Source of the DNA: Treponema_B putidum
Lineage (GTDB): Bacteria > Spirochaetota > Spirochaetia > Treponematales > Treponemataceae
Reading direction: 5' to 3' (one strand)
Length of the DNA stretch: 64,000 bases
NCBI RefSeq assembly: GCF_007830595.1
Contig: NZ_VLLD01000011.1
Shown one piece after another: positions 35,156-45,139 of this stretch. Made by a program: the position numbers and the translations under genes. How positions within the stretch are numbered: position 1 is the first letter of the stretch; each line of letters starts with the position of its first letter. The notes under the pieces were generated by a model that ran no database searches, had not been told where the DNA came from, and saw nothing but the letters and a program-made list of their open reading frames with translations.

Positions 35156-37276
35156 ATGGTAGCTGAAAAAATTTATCAGAAGGAAGGAATACGGTTTTCT
35201 ATCTTAAGAAAATTGGTTTTCTTTTTTGGTGGGTTAATCCTGATAGGAGGATTTACGATGGGAGCCTCTGCTTTATTTGTAGCAAGAAATGCCTTAATGG
35301 GACAAATTGAAGAGGCCTTAATAATGAAGGCAAAGGATACGGCAGAAATTGTCGACGGCCGGGCCAATGCCTTATTATATTTTTTGGAAGGCCTTGCCCG
35401 TATGCCGGCACTGCGCGACTCCAGCCTCACTTTTTTTGAAAAAGTAAGGGCATTACAAAAAGATGCAGAGCGGAATAAAACGATAGAATACTTTGGAGTT
35501 TCCGATAAAAACGGTATAAGATATTCTTCTGACGGAACTTCCATTTTTGTCGGTGATAGGGACTGGTATAAGGAGGCTATTAAAGGCAGAAATTTTATTT
35601 CTGAGCCTCTTATAAGCCGTACAACTGGTGAACTTCAAATTATATTTTCCGTACCTATTTATGATGATGAACACAATATTTTAGGCGTGTTTAGTGCCGT
35701 TGTTAACGGCTTAGATCTTAACAATCTAATCGACGACATCGTAATAGGAGAAACGGGCGGCTGCTATATTATCGATGCTTCAGGAACAACGATTGCCGAC
35801 AAGGACATAGAACTGGTTAAAAACCAAGAGAACAGCATTAAAAAAGCTGTATCCGACCCTGAACTTAAAAGCATTGCCGATTTTGAACAAAAAGTCTTAG
35901 CATCTTCTGAAGCCGGTTTAGCTAGATTTGTATATGAAGGACAAAAAGAAATTGCCGCTTATTCTCCTATGAAAACTAAAAACTGGAAAGTAATAATCAG
36001 TGCTCCTGTTCATGAACTTACCGGCAGTCTAAGGCCTTTAAAAATCACAATCAGAATTATAGGCATTACCATATTGATTATATCTATTATACTTACAGCT
36101 ATTATCGCCCTTACAATAGTAAAGCCCATTACATCAACAGTTCAGGCTCTTAAAAATATTGCAGATGGGGATGGAGATTTAAGGGTACGCTTACCTATCA
36201 AACGAAATGATGAAATAACCGATTTATCAAAATACTTTAACAAAACAATTGAAAAAATCGGGAACTCAATCAAAACGGTAGGTTCCGAAAGTCAGGAGAT
36301 GGAACATATAGGAAATGAGCTTGCAAGTAATATGACGGAAACGGCAAGTGCTATCCATCAAATAAGCACAAACATAGAAGGAGTAAAACAACAAGCTCTT
36401 ACACAGGCAGCGAGCGTTACCGAGACCTCAGCGACTATCGAACAGATTATTAAAACTATCGCACAATTAAACGGCATGATAGAATCTCAAGCTGCCAGTG
36501 TAGCCGAATCTTCATCGGCAATAGAGCAAATGGTAGGAAACATAAGCTCCATAACCCAGACCCTTGCAAGAACAGATTATGCAATCAAAAATCTTGCCGG
36601 AGCTACAGCTGAAGGAAAAGAAACTCTTTCATTATCAAATACCGTAACTCAAAAAATTTCGGAGGAATCCGGCGGCCTTTTAGAAGCTTCAAGCGTTATC
36701 CAACATATAGCAAGTCAAACAAACCTTCTTGCTATGAATGCAGCGATTGAAGCAGCTCATGCCGGAGAAGCCGGAAAAGGCTTTGCCGTTGTTGCCGACG
36801 AAATTCGAAAACTTGCAGAAGAATCAAGCTCACAAGGAAAAACAATAACTTCAACCTTAAAGGTTTTAAGCAAAGAAATTGAAAACCTTTCATCTTCTTC
36901 AAAATTGGCTGAAGAAAAATTTGACAGCATCTTTGCCTTATCGGAGCAAGTAAAAAAGATGAGTGAGACTCTTATGCTTGCAATGAAAGAGCAAGAAAAC
37001 GGAGGCCGTGAAGTCTTGACGGCAATTCATAATATCAATTTAATAACTTCTCAGGTAAATGACGGCTCAGCCGAAATGCTTGAGGGAGGAAAAAACATTG
37101 CCGTTGAAATGCAAAAACTTGATGACCTTACAAGAGTTATCACTGCAAGCATGAATGAAATGGCAGCAGGTGCACTCCAAATAAATGAAGCAACTCAAGA
37201 AGTCAATATCATTTCGCAAAAAAATAAAGAAAATATCGGCAATCTCGTAAGCGAGGTTGAAAGATTTAAAGTATAA
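35156..37276 (+). CDS. Methyl-accepting chemotaxis protein with dCache sensor
   Basis: 706 residues. First membrane helix at about 20-42, external dCache_1 sensor to about 295, second helix (IIGITILIISIILTAIIALTI), HAMP (VKPITSTVQALKNIADGDGD), then a long signalling coiled coil. The hairpin tip IASQTNLLAMNAAIEAAHAG with GKGFAVVADEIRKLAEES binds CheA and CheW. The ligand is unknown; dCache domains often bind amino acids or other small molecules. The ATG has AAAGGA in front. The 190 bp upstream holds two TGTACA palindromes (about 35064-35095) and a TACAAT box, but no clear promoter. The lipoprotein gene starts 36 bp after it. Confidence 0.95.
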   Translation: MVAEKIYQKEGIRFSILRKLVFFFGGLILIGGFTMGASALFVARNALMGQIEEALIMKAKDTAEIVDGRANALLYFLEGLARMPALRDSSLTFFEKVRALQKDAERNKTIEYFGVSDKNGIRYSSDGTSIFVGDRDWYKEAIKGRNFISEPLISRTTGELQIIFSVPIYDDEHNILGVFSAVVNGLDLNNLIDDIVIGETGGCYIIDASGTTIADKDIELVKNQENSIKKAVSDPELKSIADFEQKVLASSEAGLARFVYEGQKEIAAYSPMKTKNWKVIISAPVHELTGSLRPLKITIRIIGITILIISIILTAIIALTIVKPITSTVQALKNIADGDGDLRVRLPIKRNDEITDLSKYFNKTIEKIGNSIKTVGSESQEMEHIGNELASNMTETASAIHQISTNIEGVKQQALTQAASVTETSATIEQIIKTIAQLNGMIESQAASVAESSSAIEQMVGNISSITQTLARTDYAIKNLAGATAEGKETLSLSNTVTQKISEESGGLLEASSVIQHIASQTNLLAMNAAIEAAHAGEAGKGFAVVADEIRKLAEESSSQGKTITSTLKVLSKEIENLSSSSKLAEEKFDSIFALSEQVKKMSETLMLAMKEQENGGREVLTAIHNINLITSQVNDGSAEMLEGGKNIAVEMQKLDDLTRVITASMNEMAAGALQINEATQEVNIISQKNKENIGNLVSEVERFKV

Positions 37277-37312
37277 AAATTAAGAGGTATAAATTTGTAC
37301 TGGGAGATTTTT

Positions 37313-38086
37313 ATGAAAAAGCTGATTTATGTATTGGCATTGTTAGGAATGCTCATTGGATGTAGCAAAAACACTAATGTAAGCAGAAACCAAAGCATTA
37401 CAAGGGAAACAGAAACTGCAACAGAAGTGCAAAACGAAGCAAGCACTGTTGTACAAAATTCAACAGGTGTTGAAACTAAAACAGAAGAACCATGGATTGC
37501 TCTTATCGAAAAAGAGATTACAAAAATTTCTTTTAACAATGGAGAATACAGGTTAATGCCAAATGACAAAGAAGGTTATTATTATATTAACGCTGAATTA
37601 AAAAATGGTTTGAATTTTTATGTACAGCTCATTCAAAAAAACTATATAGATGATTCCATTAAATTCGAACTGCCAGAAACATTTCAAGAATATGCAAAAG
37701 CTGTTTTGTCTGTTTCAACTTTACCGCAAGATTTGAGAACTGCTAGAGGGGCTGTTGAAGTGAATGGTCACAAATTTGCACGAAACATTCGGGTTTCGCA
37801 ATTTGCACCTGATATTTCTATGTTTCAAATGAGTTATTATACAACAACGCCCATGTATACGCTAGAATGTACCTTTTCAAGGGGCGCTGATGAATTCAAA
37901 CAAGAAGCCCCAGAGTACTTTGAAGAAAATGGAGACTGGAAAGAAGAAATGCCTTCAGGCGAAACTGGACATGATGAATTTGTAAAAAAGATAGTTGACG
38001 GTACAATCGAAAGTGAAACTGCACGGGAATTGTATAAAATAAGTGAAGACTTTATGAAAACTATTGAAATAATAACAGTGGAGTAA
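37313..38086 (+). CDS. Lipoprotein of unknown function
   Basis: 257 residues from the ATG at 37313, which has GGGAG upstream; the in-frame TTG at 37295 is rejected. The lipoprotein signal ends GMLIGC. A low-complexity Thr/Glu/Val-rich linker of about 50 residues follows, then a globular part with no family I recognise (KISFNNGEYRLMPNDKEGYY and LSVSTLPQDLRTARGAVEVN). It is 36 bp after the chemotaxis receptor and probably on the same transcript, which may mean it presents a ligand to the receptor, but that is only a guess. Confidence 0.75.
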   Translation: MKKLIYVLALLGMLIGCSKNTNVSRNQSITRETETATEVQNEASTVVQNSTGVETKTEEPWIALIEKEITKISFNNGEYRLMPNDKEGYYYINAELKNGLNFYVQLIQKNYIDDSIKFELPETFQEYAKAVLSVSTLPQDLRTARGAVEVNGHKFARNIRVSQFAPDISMFQMSYYTTTPMYTLECTFSRGADEFKQEAPEYFEENGDWKEEMPSGETGHDEFVKKIVDGTIESETARELYKISEDFMKTIEIITVE

Positions 38087-38178
38087 TTATTAGTTTATTT
38101 CAGAATAACTAACGTATTCAATCGATTATTGGTGCTAGTCAATAAGAAGCTCAATTAGATAAAAATATAAGGTATTTG

Positions 38179-40253
38179 ATGAAGAAAGATGTTGTATTGC
38201 AAAAAGATGAAACCGATTGTGCTGCAGCCTATATTGCCACAATTGCAAGACGTTATGGAAAGCGCATTGCGGTAAAGCGGATAAGAAAGTTTGCACACAC
38301 AGATCAAGAAGGTACTTCTGGTCTTGGGATAACAAAAGCCGCTAAGGCTTTTGGTTCTGACTGTAGAGGCGTTATCTCTAAAGAAAAACAAATTCCAAAT
38401 GATGTAAAGTTGCCTTTTATTGCACATGTTGTTACGTCAGTTGGCAACCATTATGTTACTGTTGAATCGGTTCAAGCTAAGTTTATAGAAATAGGAGATT
38501 CCGATTCGTATATCCTACGTTTCTTTAAACTATCGGCACCATATAAAAATGTATGGATTAAAGTTTTTTTTGCAAGTTTAATGTTAGCAGTTCTAGGCAT
38601 TGCTTCAGCTTTTTATTTCCGATTCTTAATTGATGAAGTCCTTGCCGGAGGACTAGAAAAAACTTTAACGTATTTTGCATTGTTTTTTTAGTTGTCATAA
38701 TTTTTTAATCACTTTTAATGCTTGCTCGAAATCAACTTCTTAATATTATGGGTTTTAAAATTGATAATGCATTAATGCAATCATATTTTAGCCATCTATT
38801 AAAACTACCAATGAATTTTTTTTCAAATAGAAAGACAGGCGAGCTTATTTCAAGAATGTATGACAGTGCGACAATTAGGGACATAGTTTCATCTACGTCG
38901 TTATCTGTGGCAATGGATGCGGTGATGATTGTTTTTGGAATTATCTTTTTGTTTATGTTAGGTTCGAATTTGGCATTTGTTGCATTGGTGCCGGTAGTGA
39001 TTGGCGCTATTGGAGTTTTGCTTTTTGCAAAACCATATGAAAAAAAAATGAAAGAGAGAGCTATTGCTGAAGCTAGTAAACAGTCTTGTATGGTTGAGCT
39101 TATTACAGGAATAGAAACCATAAAATCGATTGCGAGTGAAGATATTGCAAATGATAAGGCAGAATTTGTATTGGTTGAAGCAACACGAAAAAATATTGAA
39201 ATAGCTTCGATGGTAAATTTTCAAAACGTTTTTCAAATGTTTGTCTATAAATGTGGCAGTCTTGCCGTCTATTGGATCGGCGGTCTGGCAATTTTAAAAG
39301 GAAAGATGAGTTTAGGTCAGTTAATTTCTTTTGTAATTTTGTCAGGTTATTTTTTAGATCCATTATCACGGCTTTTAACGTTACAACCACTATTACAAGA
39401 AGCAAAAACGGCTGCAGAACGGCTTTCTGAAATTTTTGAAGAAGCTCCAGAAATTGATGAGGAAAATGAAGTAGAAAAGATAGTCCCGGATAAAATATTA
39501 GGAGCAATTGAAGTTAAAAACGTCTCTTTTTCCTATGGAGCTCGAGGACAGACATTAAAAGATGTGAGTTTAAAAATTCATTCAGGTTCTAAAGTTGCCT
39601 TTGTTGGGGAATCCGGTTCTGGTAAAAGTACATTGGCAAAATTATTGGTAAAACTATATAAACCGGATGCCGGTGAGATTTTGCTTGATGGAAAAAATAT
39701 TGAAGATTATGATACAAAAGTACTACGAAAAAAAATAGGGTATATCCAACAAGACTCGTTACTTTTTTCAGGAAGTATAGCAAACAATATTCGAGAAAGT
39801 AATCCTTCTGCACGCATGTCAGATGTTTTTTTAGCAAGTTCTATAGCAGGTGCAGATCGATTTATCACACATCTAGCAGAACGGTTTAGTACCATAGTAG
39901 GTGAACGTGGTACAAGTTTGTCAGGAGGGGAAAAACAGCGGATTGCAATTGCTCGAACTATTTTGAAAAAACCGCAAATATTAATATTGGATGAAGCGAC
40001 TTCCGGATTGGATAGTGTTACGGAACATGATGTTATGAAAAATATCAATGACATCGCTAAAAATCAAACACACGTTATTATTTCTCATAAACTAGCTACA
40101 ACAAAGGACTGTGATGAAATTTTCGTTTTTGACAAAGGCGAAATTGTTGAACATGGAACCCACGAGGAATTATTAAAGCAAGAAGATTTTTATTACAATC
40201 TGTGGAATATGCAAAACATAGGAAAAAATGAAACAAATTGTATCAGTAGATGA
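38179..40253 (+). pseudogene. Bacteriocin-type ABC exporter with C39 peptidase, frameshifted
   Basis: First part, 38179-38691: a C39 peptidase with Gln9 and Cys15 (LQKDETDCAAAY), His in GNHYVTV and Asp in IGDSD, then the first membrane helix. It ends in ALFF and TAG after a run of seven T. Second part, 38718-40253: the rest of the membrane domain and an ATPase with GESGSGKST, LSGGEKQRIAIAR and ILILDEATSGLD. Between them all three frames contain stops. The expected sequence is restored only by adding T residues to several T-runs within 40 bp, so more than one indel is needed. An intact version would cut double-glycine leaders and export peptides. The ATG has AAGG upstream; the TTG at 38176 is not preferred. 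Confidence 0.82.
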
Positions 40254-41364
40254 ATTATCATACACCAGTGAACTATTGTATGGGTTAAAAAGTAAATTTG
40301 AAGACAGAATTATTTTTATAATAGGGGCTTTTTTTGTTTGTTTGATATTTTGGTTGATATTCGGACAGTGTGAGGATGTCATAAGAGCTTATGGAATAGT
40401 TCGTCCATCTGATGATGTTTCTATAGTTAAAATTAGACGAACTGGCGAAGTGCAAAAAATTTTTTGCAAGGATGGCTCTATTGTCAAAGAAGGGGACGTG
40501 CTCTTAAAATTAAACACTGATGCCGATATCAAAAATGAAGAAGATATAGTCGCAAGACTTACATTATTATTAGAAAAGAAACGAGACAATGACCTGTTAC
40601 TAAAGAGCTTTTATGCAAATAAAAATCACATAAATCCAAAGTATAGTCAAGCATATATGCGAGCAAAGCTTTTTTTTGAAGTAAGGGGAAATTTAAAAGA
40701 AACATTAAATTTACAAAAACGATATCTTAATGATACACTAAAACTACCAGAAGCTAGTAGAACAAAGGAACAGGTTTTAACATTAAAACGTAATGTAAAA
40801 AATGCAGAATTAAATTTATCTCAATACTCGGAAAATTTTTTGACATCCCTTTTAAATGAAAAAGAAACCTATGAAGTAGAGAAAAATAACTTGAATGCCA
40901 ATTTATCTCAGGTAAGATTAGCTATAAATAATGCAACAATCTATGCCCCAATAAATGAGACAATATTCATGCAATCATCAATTAATAAAAATGATTTTCT
41001 TTTTGCTAACACAACAGTATTAACTATTATCCCAACTGCCGAATCTGGTTATTATGCATATATCAATGTACCAGCCTCTAAAGCAGGAAAAATGGCAACA
41101 GGCATGCAAGTGAAGATGAAGTTTCCGGCTTTCCCTGAATACGAATTTGATAAACTTAATGGAGTAATCGAAACTATCTCACCAGATGCGATGAATACGG
41201 GAGAGCACCTTATTTATATTGTCAAAGTAAAATTAAATGTAACAGAACTGAAAAATAAAAAAGGATTAAGTTTTCCCTTAAAACCGGGCTTGCAAGTTGA
41301 CTCTACAATAATTTTAACTGAACAATCAATACTTTCATACCTATTAAAAAAACTAACGGAGTAA
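40228..41364 (+). CDS. HlyD-family membrane fusion protein
   Basis: 378 residues, apparently intact. One membrane helix (IIFIIGAFFVCLIFWLIFG, about 29-47), a lipoyl-like half (VKIRRTGEVQKIFCKDGSIVKEGDVLLKL), a coiled-coil hairpin to about 235, the second lipoyl half (NNATIYAPINETIFMQ), then a beta-barrel region ending LRPGLQVDSTII-like. It bridges the ABC exporter and the outer-membrane channel. The start overlaps the exporter gene by 26 bp and the TolC-like gene begins 3 bp after its stop, so it is the middle gene of a three-gene export operon whose other two genes are broken. Confidence 0.85.
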   Translation: MKQIVSVDELSYTSELLYGLKSKFEDRIIFIIGAFFVCLIFWLIFGQCEDVIRAYGIVRPSDDVSIVKIRRTGEVQKIFCKDGSIVKEGDVLLKLNTDADIKNEEDIVARLTLLLEKKRDNDLLLKSFYANKNHINPKYSQAYMRAKLFFEVRGNLKETLNLQKRYLNDTLKLPEASRTKEQVLTLKRNVKNAELNLSQYSENFLTSLLNEKETYEVEKNNLNANLSQVRLAINNATIYAPINETIFMQSSINKNDFLFANTTVLTIIPTAESGYYAYINVPASKAGKMATGMQVKMKFPAFPEYEFDKLNGVIETISPDAMNTGEHLIYIVKVKLNVTELKNKKGLSFPLKPGLQVDSTIILTEQSILSYLLKKLTE

Positions 41365-41367
41365 TAT

Positions 41368-42776
41368 ATGAAAAAATATTTTGTTATAATTTATTGTTTG
41401 TCTTTCACCTGTGTAACTTATCTTTTTTCAGAAGCAAATATTTATGATTCCCTACTGAATATTTTGAGCAATAATAATCCGTCAGCAAAGGTAAATTTTT
41501 ATTCGATCAATATTCTAAAAGAAAATATAAAACTAGAACGATATAAATGGCTTCCTAAACTTGGAATTACAACTGAACAAACAGTTAGTGGTTTTCTATC
41601 AAATAAAAAAGTAAGATTAAGCACTACTGATCTAACCTTAGGGGTGACTCAAAATTTGCCGCTTGGAGGTAATTTAGTATTATTTAACAAACATAAGATT
41701 AGTAATGCTTTCAACATAACGCCAAAAGAATTTTCTTATGGATTTACTACAGGGGCAAAGCTAGAGTTTCCGTTTTTGTTTATCGTGCCATCAATTTTTT
41801 CTGAACTTAAGCAGTATGATTTATACTCTCAGAAAGATGAAATGGAAATTATAAATATTGAACAACAGCTTTTTGAAGCTAAGTTAGTTTCTACTACTGT
41901 GCAGGCATTAGGAAATTATTATCTATTAAAAAAAAACGTTAAAATTAATGAAGAATATGAAAAACTTTTGATACTTGCTGAAAAAAAGATGAAAATTTGT
42001 GGATACAAGGGAGACTTTCAAGTTTAGAGTTGCAAGATCGCAGTAATAAACGTACTGATAAGCAAAATGAAATGATTAAGACGATGTTTCAATTTGAAAC
42101 TGCAAAAAAAAATTTAAAATTAATTGGTGTATATGAAAACTATACGATAAATGATCTCGACGAATGGATTTCATTATGGGAATTTTTTTTGGATAATTTT
42201 GAAATTAATGATTTATTAATCGCAAGATTAAATAAATTACGATTGCATAGTGATTGGAATTCACAAATACAAAGCTATATTTCATACATCCCTAAATTTT
42301 ATATATCATGTGATTTTACGCCAAATGCAAACAAGGAAAGTTATAAATCTTTTTCTGAAAGTGTGAGCGAGACATTTAAAGAAAAAAATCAAGTTACATG
42401 GAATGTAAATTTAGGTATGACCATAAATCTTGATCCTTTTGCAAAGGAGTATAGTTTGAATAAACAGTTCAAAAATTTAAAAGAAATTCAACGAATCAAT
42501 GAAGAAGAGCTAAATAAAAAATTAAATTTGCAAGCAATACAAATCCGTAACAACCTTAAAATGCTTGATGAACAAATAAAAAATGCAAATAGTAAAATAG
42601 AAGCGCTTAAATTGCGCAATTTAGAAGCAGAAACTATGTACTCATCTGGGTACATTAGCGAAGTAGAATGTAGTTTGCAGAAGCTAGAATTACAAGAAGC
42701 AGAGTTGGCATATACAAGTTTAAGACTTTCGAAAATTATCTATTATTTACAATTTTATAACAAAAAACAATTATAA
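41368..42776 (+). pseudogene. TolC-like outer membrane channel, frameshifted
   Basis: The first part (41368-42027) has a signal peptide and the start of an outer-membrane efflux protein (helical pairs, LGVTQNLPLGGNLVLF). The second part continues from about 42015 to 42776 (KLNLQAIQIRNNLKMLDEQI). At about 42014 adding one T to the TTT in GACTTTCAAG restores DFSSLELQDRSN, the expected helix, so a single-base loss explains the break. The two ORFs overlap by about 30 bp in different frames. If the base is really missing, no complete channel is made; if it is a sequencing error, the gene is intact. It is the last gene of the C39 export operon. Confidence 0.8.
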
Positions 42777-42827
42777 GCTATTTAAAGATATATCATCAAT
42801 GATAATTTTGAATTTTATTCCTCTTTT

Positions 42828-43631
42828 TTAATTTGACCCTTTATCTTTAAAATATTTTAAAAGTTTTAGGTGTAAATTATTTTTTCTCTGCCTCATATTC
42901 GGGAAGGCCGATAAAATACGGACCTTGTTTTTTTCGGCAATAAGTTTAAGTTGTTCCTGTACTTTTTCATAAGCGGAATATCCGTCTTGTTTTAGTTTTT
43001 CACGCAGAAGATTAAAACTTTCTGCAATATTGCTTTCGCTTATTTTTTCATGTATATCAAGCGATTCAAGATGTGCATAAAAATTCTCTGTCAAAGTCTT
43101 AATATGTAAGAGCGCATCATGGAGACCGATCAGAGCCTTAAGCGTAAAAATAAAGTCGGCAATAAAAATAAAAAGTAAGGCTTTTGAAATAATCAAGATA
43201 AATAGATCGGGTATTTGATTTACATATTTTGAAATAAAAGGATTTACTATATACATTAAAGCAAGCCCCAATATTCCAAAAAGCGTCGAATTAAGGGCAC
43301 AAACCCTTCCGTTAATATTCAGTTTGTGTTTTGAATAATCCCACCAAAGGGTATCAAATAAATATTCTAAAATAAAACTCGCAGCATATTCAAGAGCACT
43401 TGTCAAAAGTACGGCAGCAAAAAACAAAACTATAGGATAAGGGATTAAATTTTTTAGCGAAAAAATTAAAATCAAAGCCCCAAAACCGTATATGGGACAT
43501 ACAGGTCCGTAAAGCATTCCTCGGTTTAACACAAACTTCCTTTGTAAAAGCGAGCAATAGACTACTTCACAAAACCATCCGATAAAACTGTAAATAGTGA
43601 AATATAAAATCAAATAATCCAATGCCATCAT
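42828..43631 (-). CDS. CmpB-like putative ABC transporter permease (PF06541)
   Basis: 267 residues. The N-terminal 150 contain four or five membrane helices with the family signature: IYSFIGWFCEVVYCSL, FVLNRGMLYGPVCPIYGFG, LEYAASFILEYLF and WWDYS...LNINGRVC. The last 90 residues are a charged cytoplasmic helix-rich tail. The transporter name comes from old family naming; its true function is not established. It has a strong TAGGAGGA site and overlaps the fucosidase gene end by 4 bp, so it is translated with it. Confidence 0.82.
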   Translation of the reverse strand: MMALDYLILYFTIYSFIGWFCEVVYCSLLQRKFVLNRGMLYGPVCPIYGFGALILIFSLKNLIPYPIVLFFAAVLLTSALEYAASFILEYLFDTLWWDYSKHKLNINGRVCALNSTLFGILGLALMYIVNPFISKYVNQIPDLFILIISKALLFIFIADFIFTLKALIGLHDALLHIKTLTENFYAHLESLDIHEKISESNIAESFNLLREKLKQDGYSAYEKVQEQLKLIAEKNKVRILSAFPNMRQRKNNLHLKLLKYFKDKGSN

Positions 43632-44989
43632 TTTCCTCCTACTCTTAAAATTAAGTTATCCTGTTTTAAGGCCTTACGCAATGAAGGTGTTCCGCTTGTA
43701 GATACTGAAATTGTGAGAGGCTTTTCTATTTTTATGTTTTTAAAAATTTCCAATTCTTTTTTGTTTGCAGGGAAGCAAAATTCCTTTCCGTTTATTTCCA
43801 AAACCTCATCTTGAGATAGTGGCTTTTTTCTGGCGAGGCTTATTGTCCACAAATTTGTTTTGTGCAAGCCTTTTGAAATTTTTAGATTAAGTTCAAGCTC
43901 TGTACAAATAAAATGAGAAGAATAATAATCTTTTCCAGTAAAGCGGTAAAGTTTTTTTGTAAAGGGGATTTCGTTTTTTTCTCCGTTTAGTTCTAAAATA
44001 CTATCTTGAGGAATATCTAAATTTAATTCTTTACAAAGTTTTTTTGCGCACCCTTGAGAAGGCGCTTTTGATTTAAAAAAGCTGCCTATTTTCTTTAAGA
44101 CTTCAGCTTCAAAAGCTACCACGGAGCCGTCGCCCTTTGGGCCGATATTCAAAAGATAATTACCTCCCATAGCTCTTACCCTTATAAGGCTTTCTATAAG
44201 CTCTTGGGCCTTTTTATTTTTATCTCCCCGTTTTTGCCATGAACGGTAGCCCCATGTTTCATGGTAAATTGAAGCAGGGGTTTGCCAAGGAACATTTAAA
44301 CTTTTATCAGGAAATTTGTTATCCCCCATTGTACAAAAATCTCCGCAGTCATTCCATATACGGCCGTTTATCATCATGTTAGGCTGAAGTTGTTGAGCAA
44401 GAGCTTTCACCTCTTCGCTTTGTTTTTTCGTAGGAAAGCCCATATCCATCCAAAGCTCACAAAGGGGGCCGTAATTTGTAACCAGCTCTTTCAGCTGCTC
44501 AAGATTAAATTTTTGATGCTTGGGCGGAATTTTATCGCTGTTATGATCGCTTATAGGAAGAGCAAATTCGCAGTCCCAATCTATCCAAGAAAAATAAAGC
44601 CCGAACTTTAAACCGTTTTTTTTGCATGCGTTAGAAAGTTCTGCAACAAGGTCTCTTTTTGCAGGTGCCTTCATAGAATTATAATCGGTAGTCTTTGTAT
44701 CAAAAAGACAAAATCCGTCATGGTGCTTTGCTGTGATAATTATGTATTTCATTCTTGCAGCTTTTGCAAGAGCACATATTTTTTCCGCATCGAAATTTTT
44801 ACAGGTAAATTTATTTTGTAAGGCCTTATATTCTTCTTTAGGAATTTTACCGTGACTTAAAATCTGTTCACTGTAACCGCTCTTTATAGGTTCACCCTTC
44901 CAAACACCTCCGCATAAAGAATAAAGCCCGTAATGAATAAACATTCCGAAACCTAATTTTTGCCACTGTATAATCTTATCCGGTTTCAT
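43628..44989 (-). CDS. Alpha-L-fucosidase, GH29 family
   Basis: 453 residues from the ATG at 44989. The GH29 core is clear: FGMFIHYGLYS near the N-terminus, AKHHDGFCLFDTKTTDYN, KFGLYFSWIDWD, and the probable nucleophile Asp182 in CELWMDMGFP. A smaller C-terminal beta domain follows. No signal peptide is present, so it acts inside the cell on imported fucosyl sugars, perhaps from host glycans. Upstream in-frame codons to 45061 encode a non-family segment. A strong promoter (TTGAAA-17-TATACT) ends only 7 nt before this ATG and there is no ribosome site, so the mRNA is probably leaderless. Confidence 0.88.
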   Translation of the reverse strand: MKPDKIIQWQKLGFGMFIHYGLYSLCGGVWKGEPIKSGYSEQILSHGKIPKEEYKALQNKFTCKNFDAEKICALAKAARMKYIIITAKHHDGFCLFDTKTTDYNSMKAPAKRDLVAELSNACKKNGLKFGLYFSWIDWDCEFALPISDHNSDKIPPKHQKFNLEQLKELVTNYGPLCELWMDMGFPTKKQSEEVKALAQQLQPNMMINGRIWNDCGDFCTMGDNKFPDKSLNVPWQTPASIYHETWGYRSWQKRGDKNKKAQELIESLIRVRAMGGNYLLNIGPKGDGSVVAFEAEVLKKIGSFFKSKAPSQGCAKKLCKELNLDIPQDSILELNGEKNEIPFTKKLYRFTGKDYYSSHFICTELELNLKISKGLHKTNLWTISLARKKPLSQDEVLEINGKEFCFPANKKELEIFKNIKIEKPLTISVSTSGTPSLRKALKQDNLILRVGGK

Positions 44990-44996
44990 AATATTG

Positions 44997-45025
44997 AGTA
45001 TATAAGATAGAATGAGAGATTTCAA
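44997..45025 (-). promoter_or_regulatory. Sigma70 promoter of the fucosidase gene (leaderless)
   Basis: On the minus strand: TTGAAA (45025-45020), 17-nt spacer, TATACT (45002-44997). The ATG is at 44989, 7 nt after the -10 box, so the first transcribed base would be the A of ATG. Confidence 0.68.
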
Positions 45026-45064
45026 GTGAGTAAAAATAGACAAGCCCATAAAATTGATCAATAC

Positions 45065-45093
45065 TTGAATCCCTGTAAATTATAATATATAAT
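45065..45093 (+). promoter_or_regulatory. Sigma70 promoter of the AAA/DUF1703 gene
   Basis: TTGAAT (45065-45070), 17-nt spacer, TATAAT (45088-45093). It is back to back with the fucosidase promoter and about 40 bp before the GGGAGG ribosome site. Confidence 0.68.
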
Positions 45094-45139
45094 AGATAAA
45101 GGGAATAAGCACTTAACGATTGATTGGGGAGGTAAAAAA

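Noticed and set aside
38680..38720. Programmed ribosomal frameshift in the C39 exporter
   Set aside because: All three frames have stops within the gap and more than one shift would be needed, which a single slip cannot give.
44990..45061. Longer fucosidase start at 45061
   Set aside because: The promoter lies inside this extension and the added residues are not family-like.
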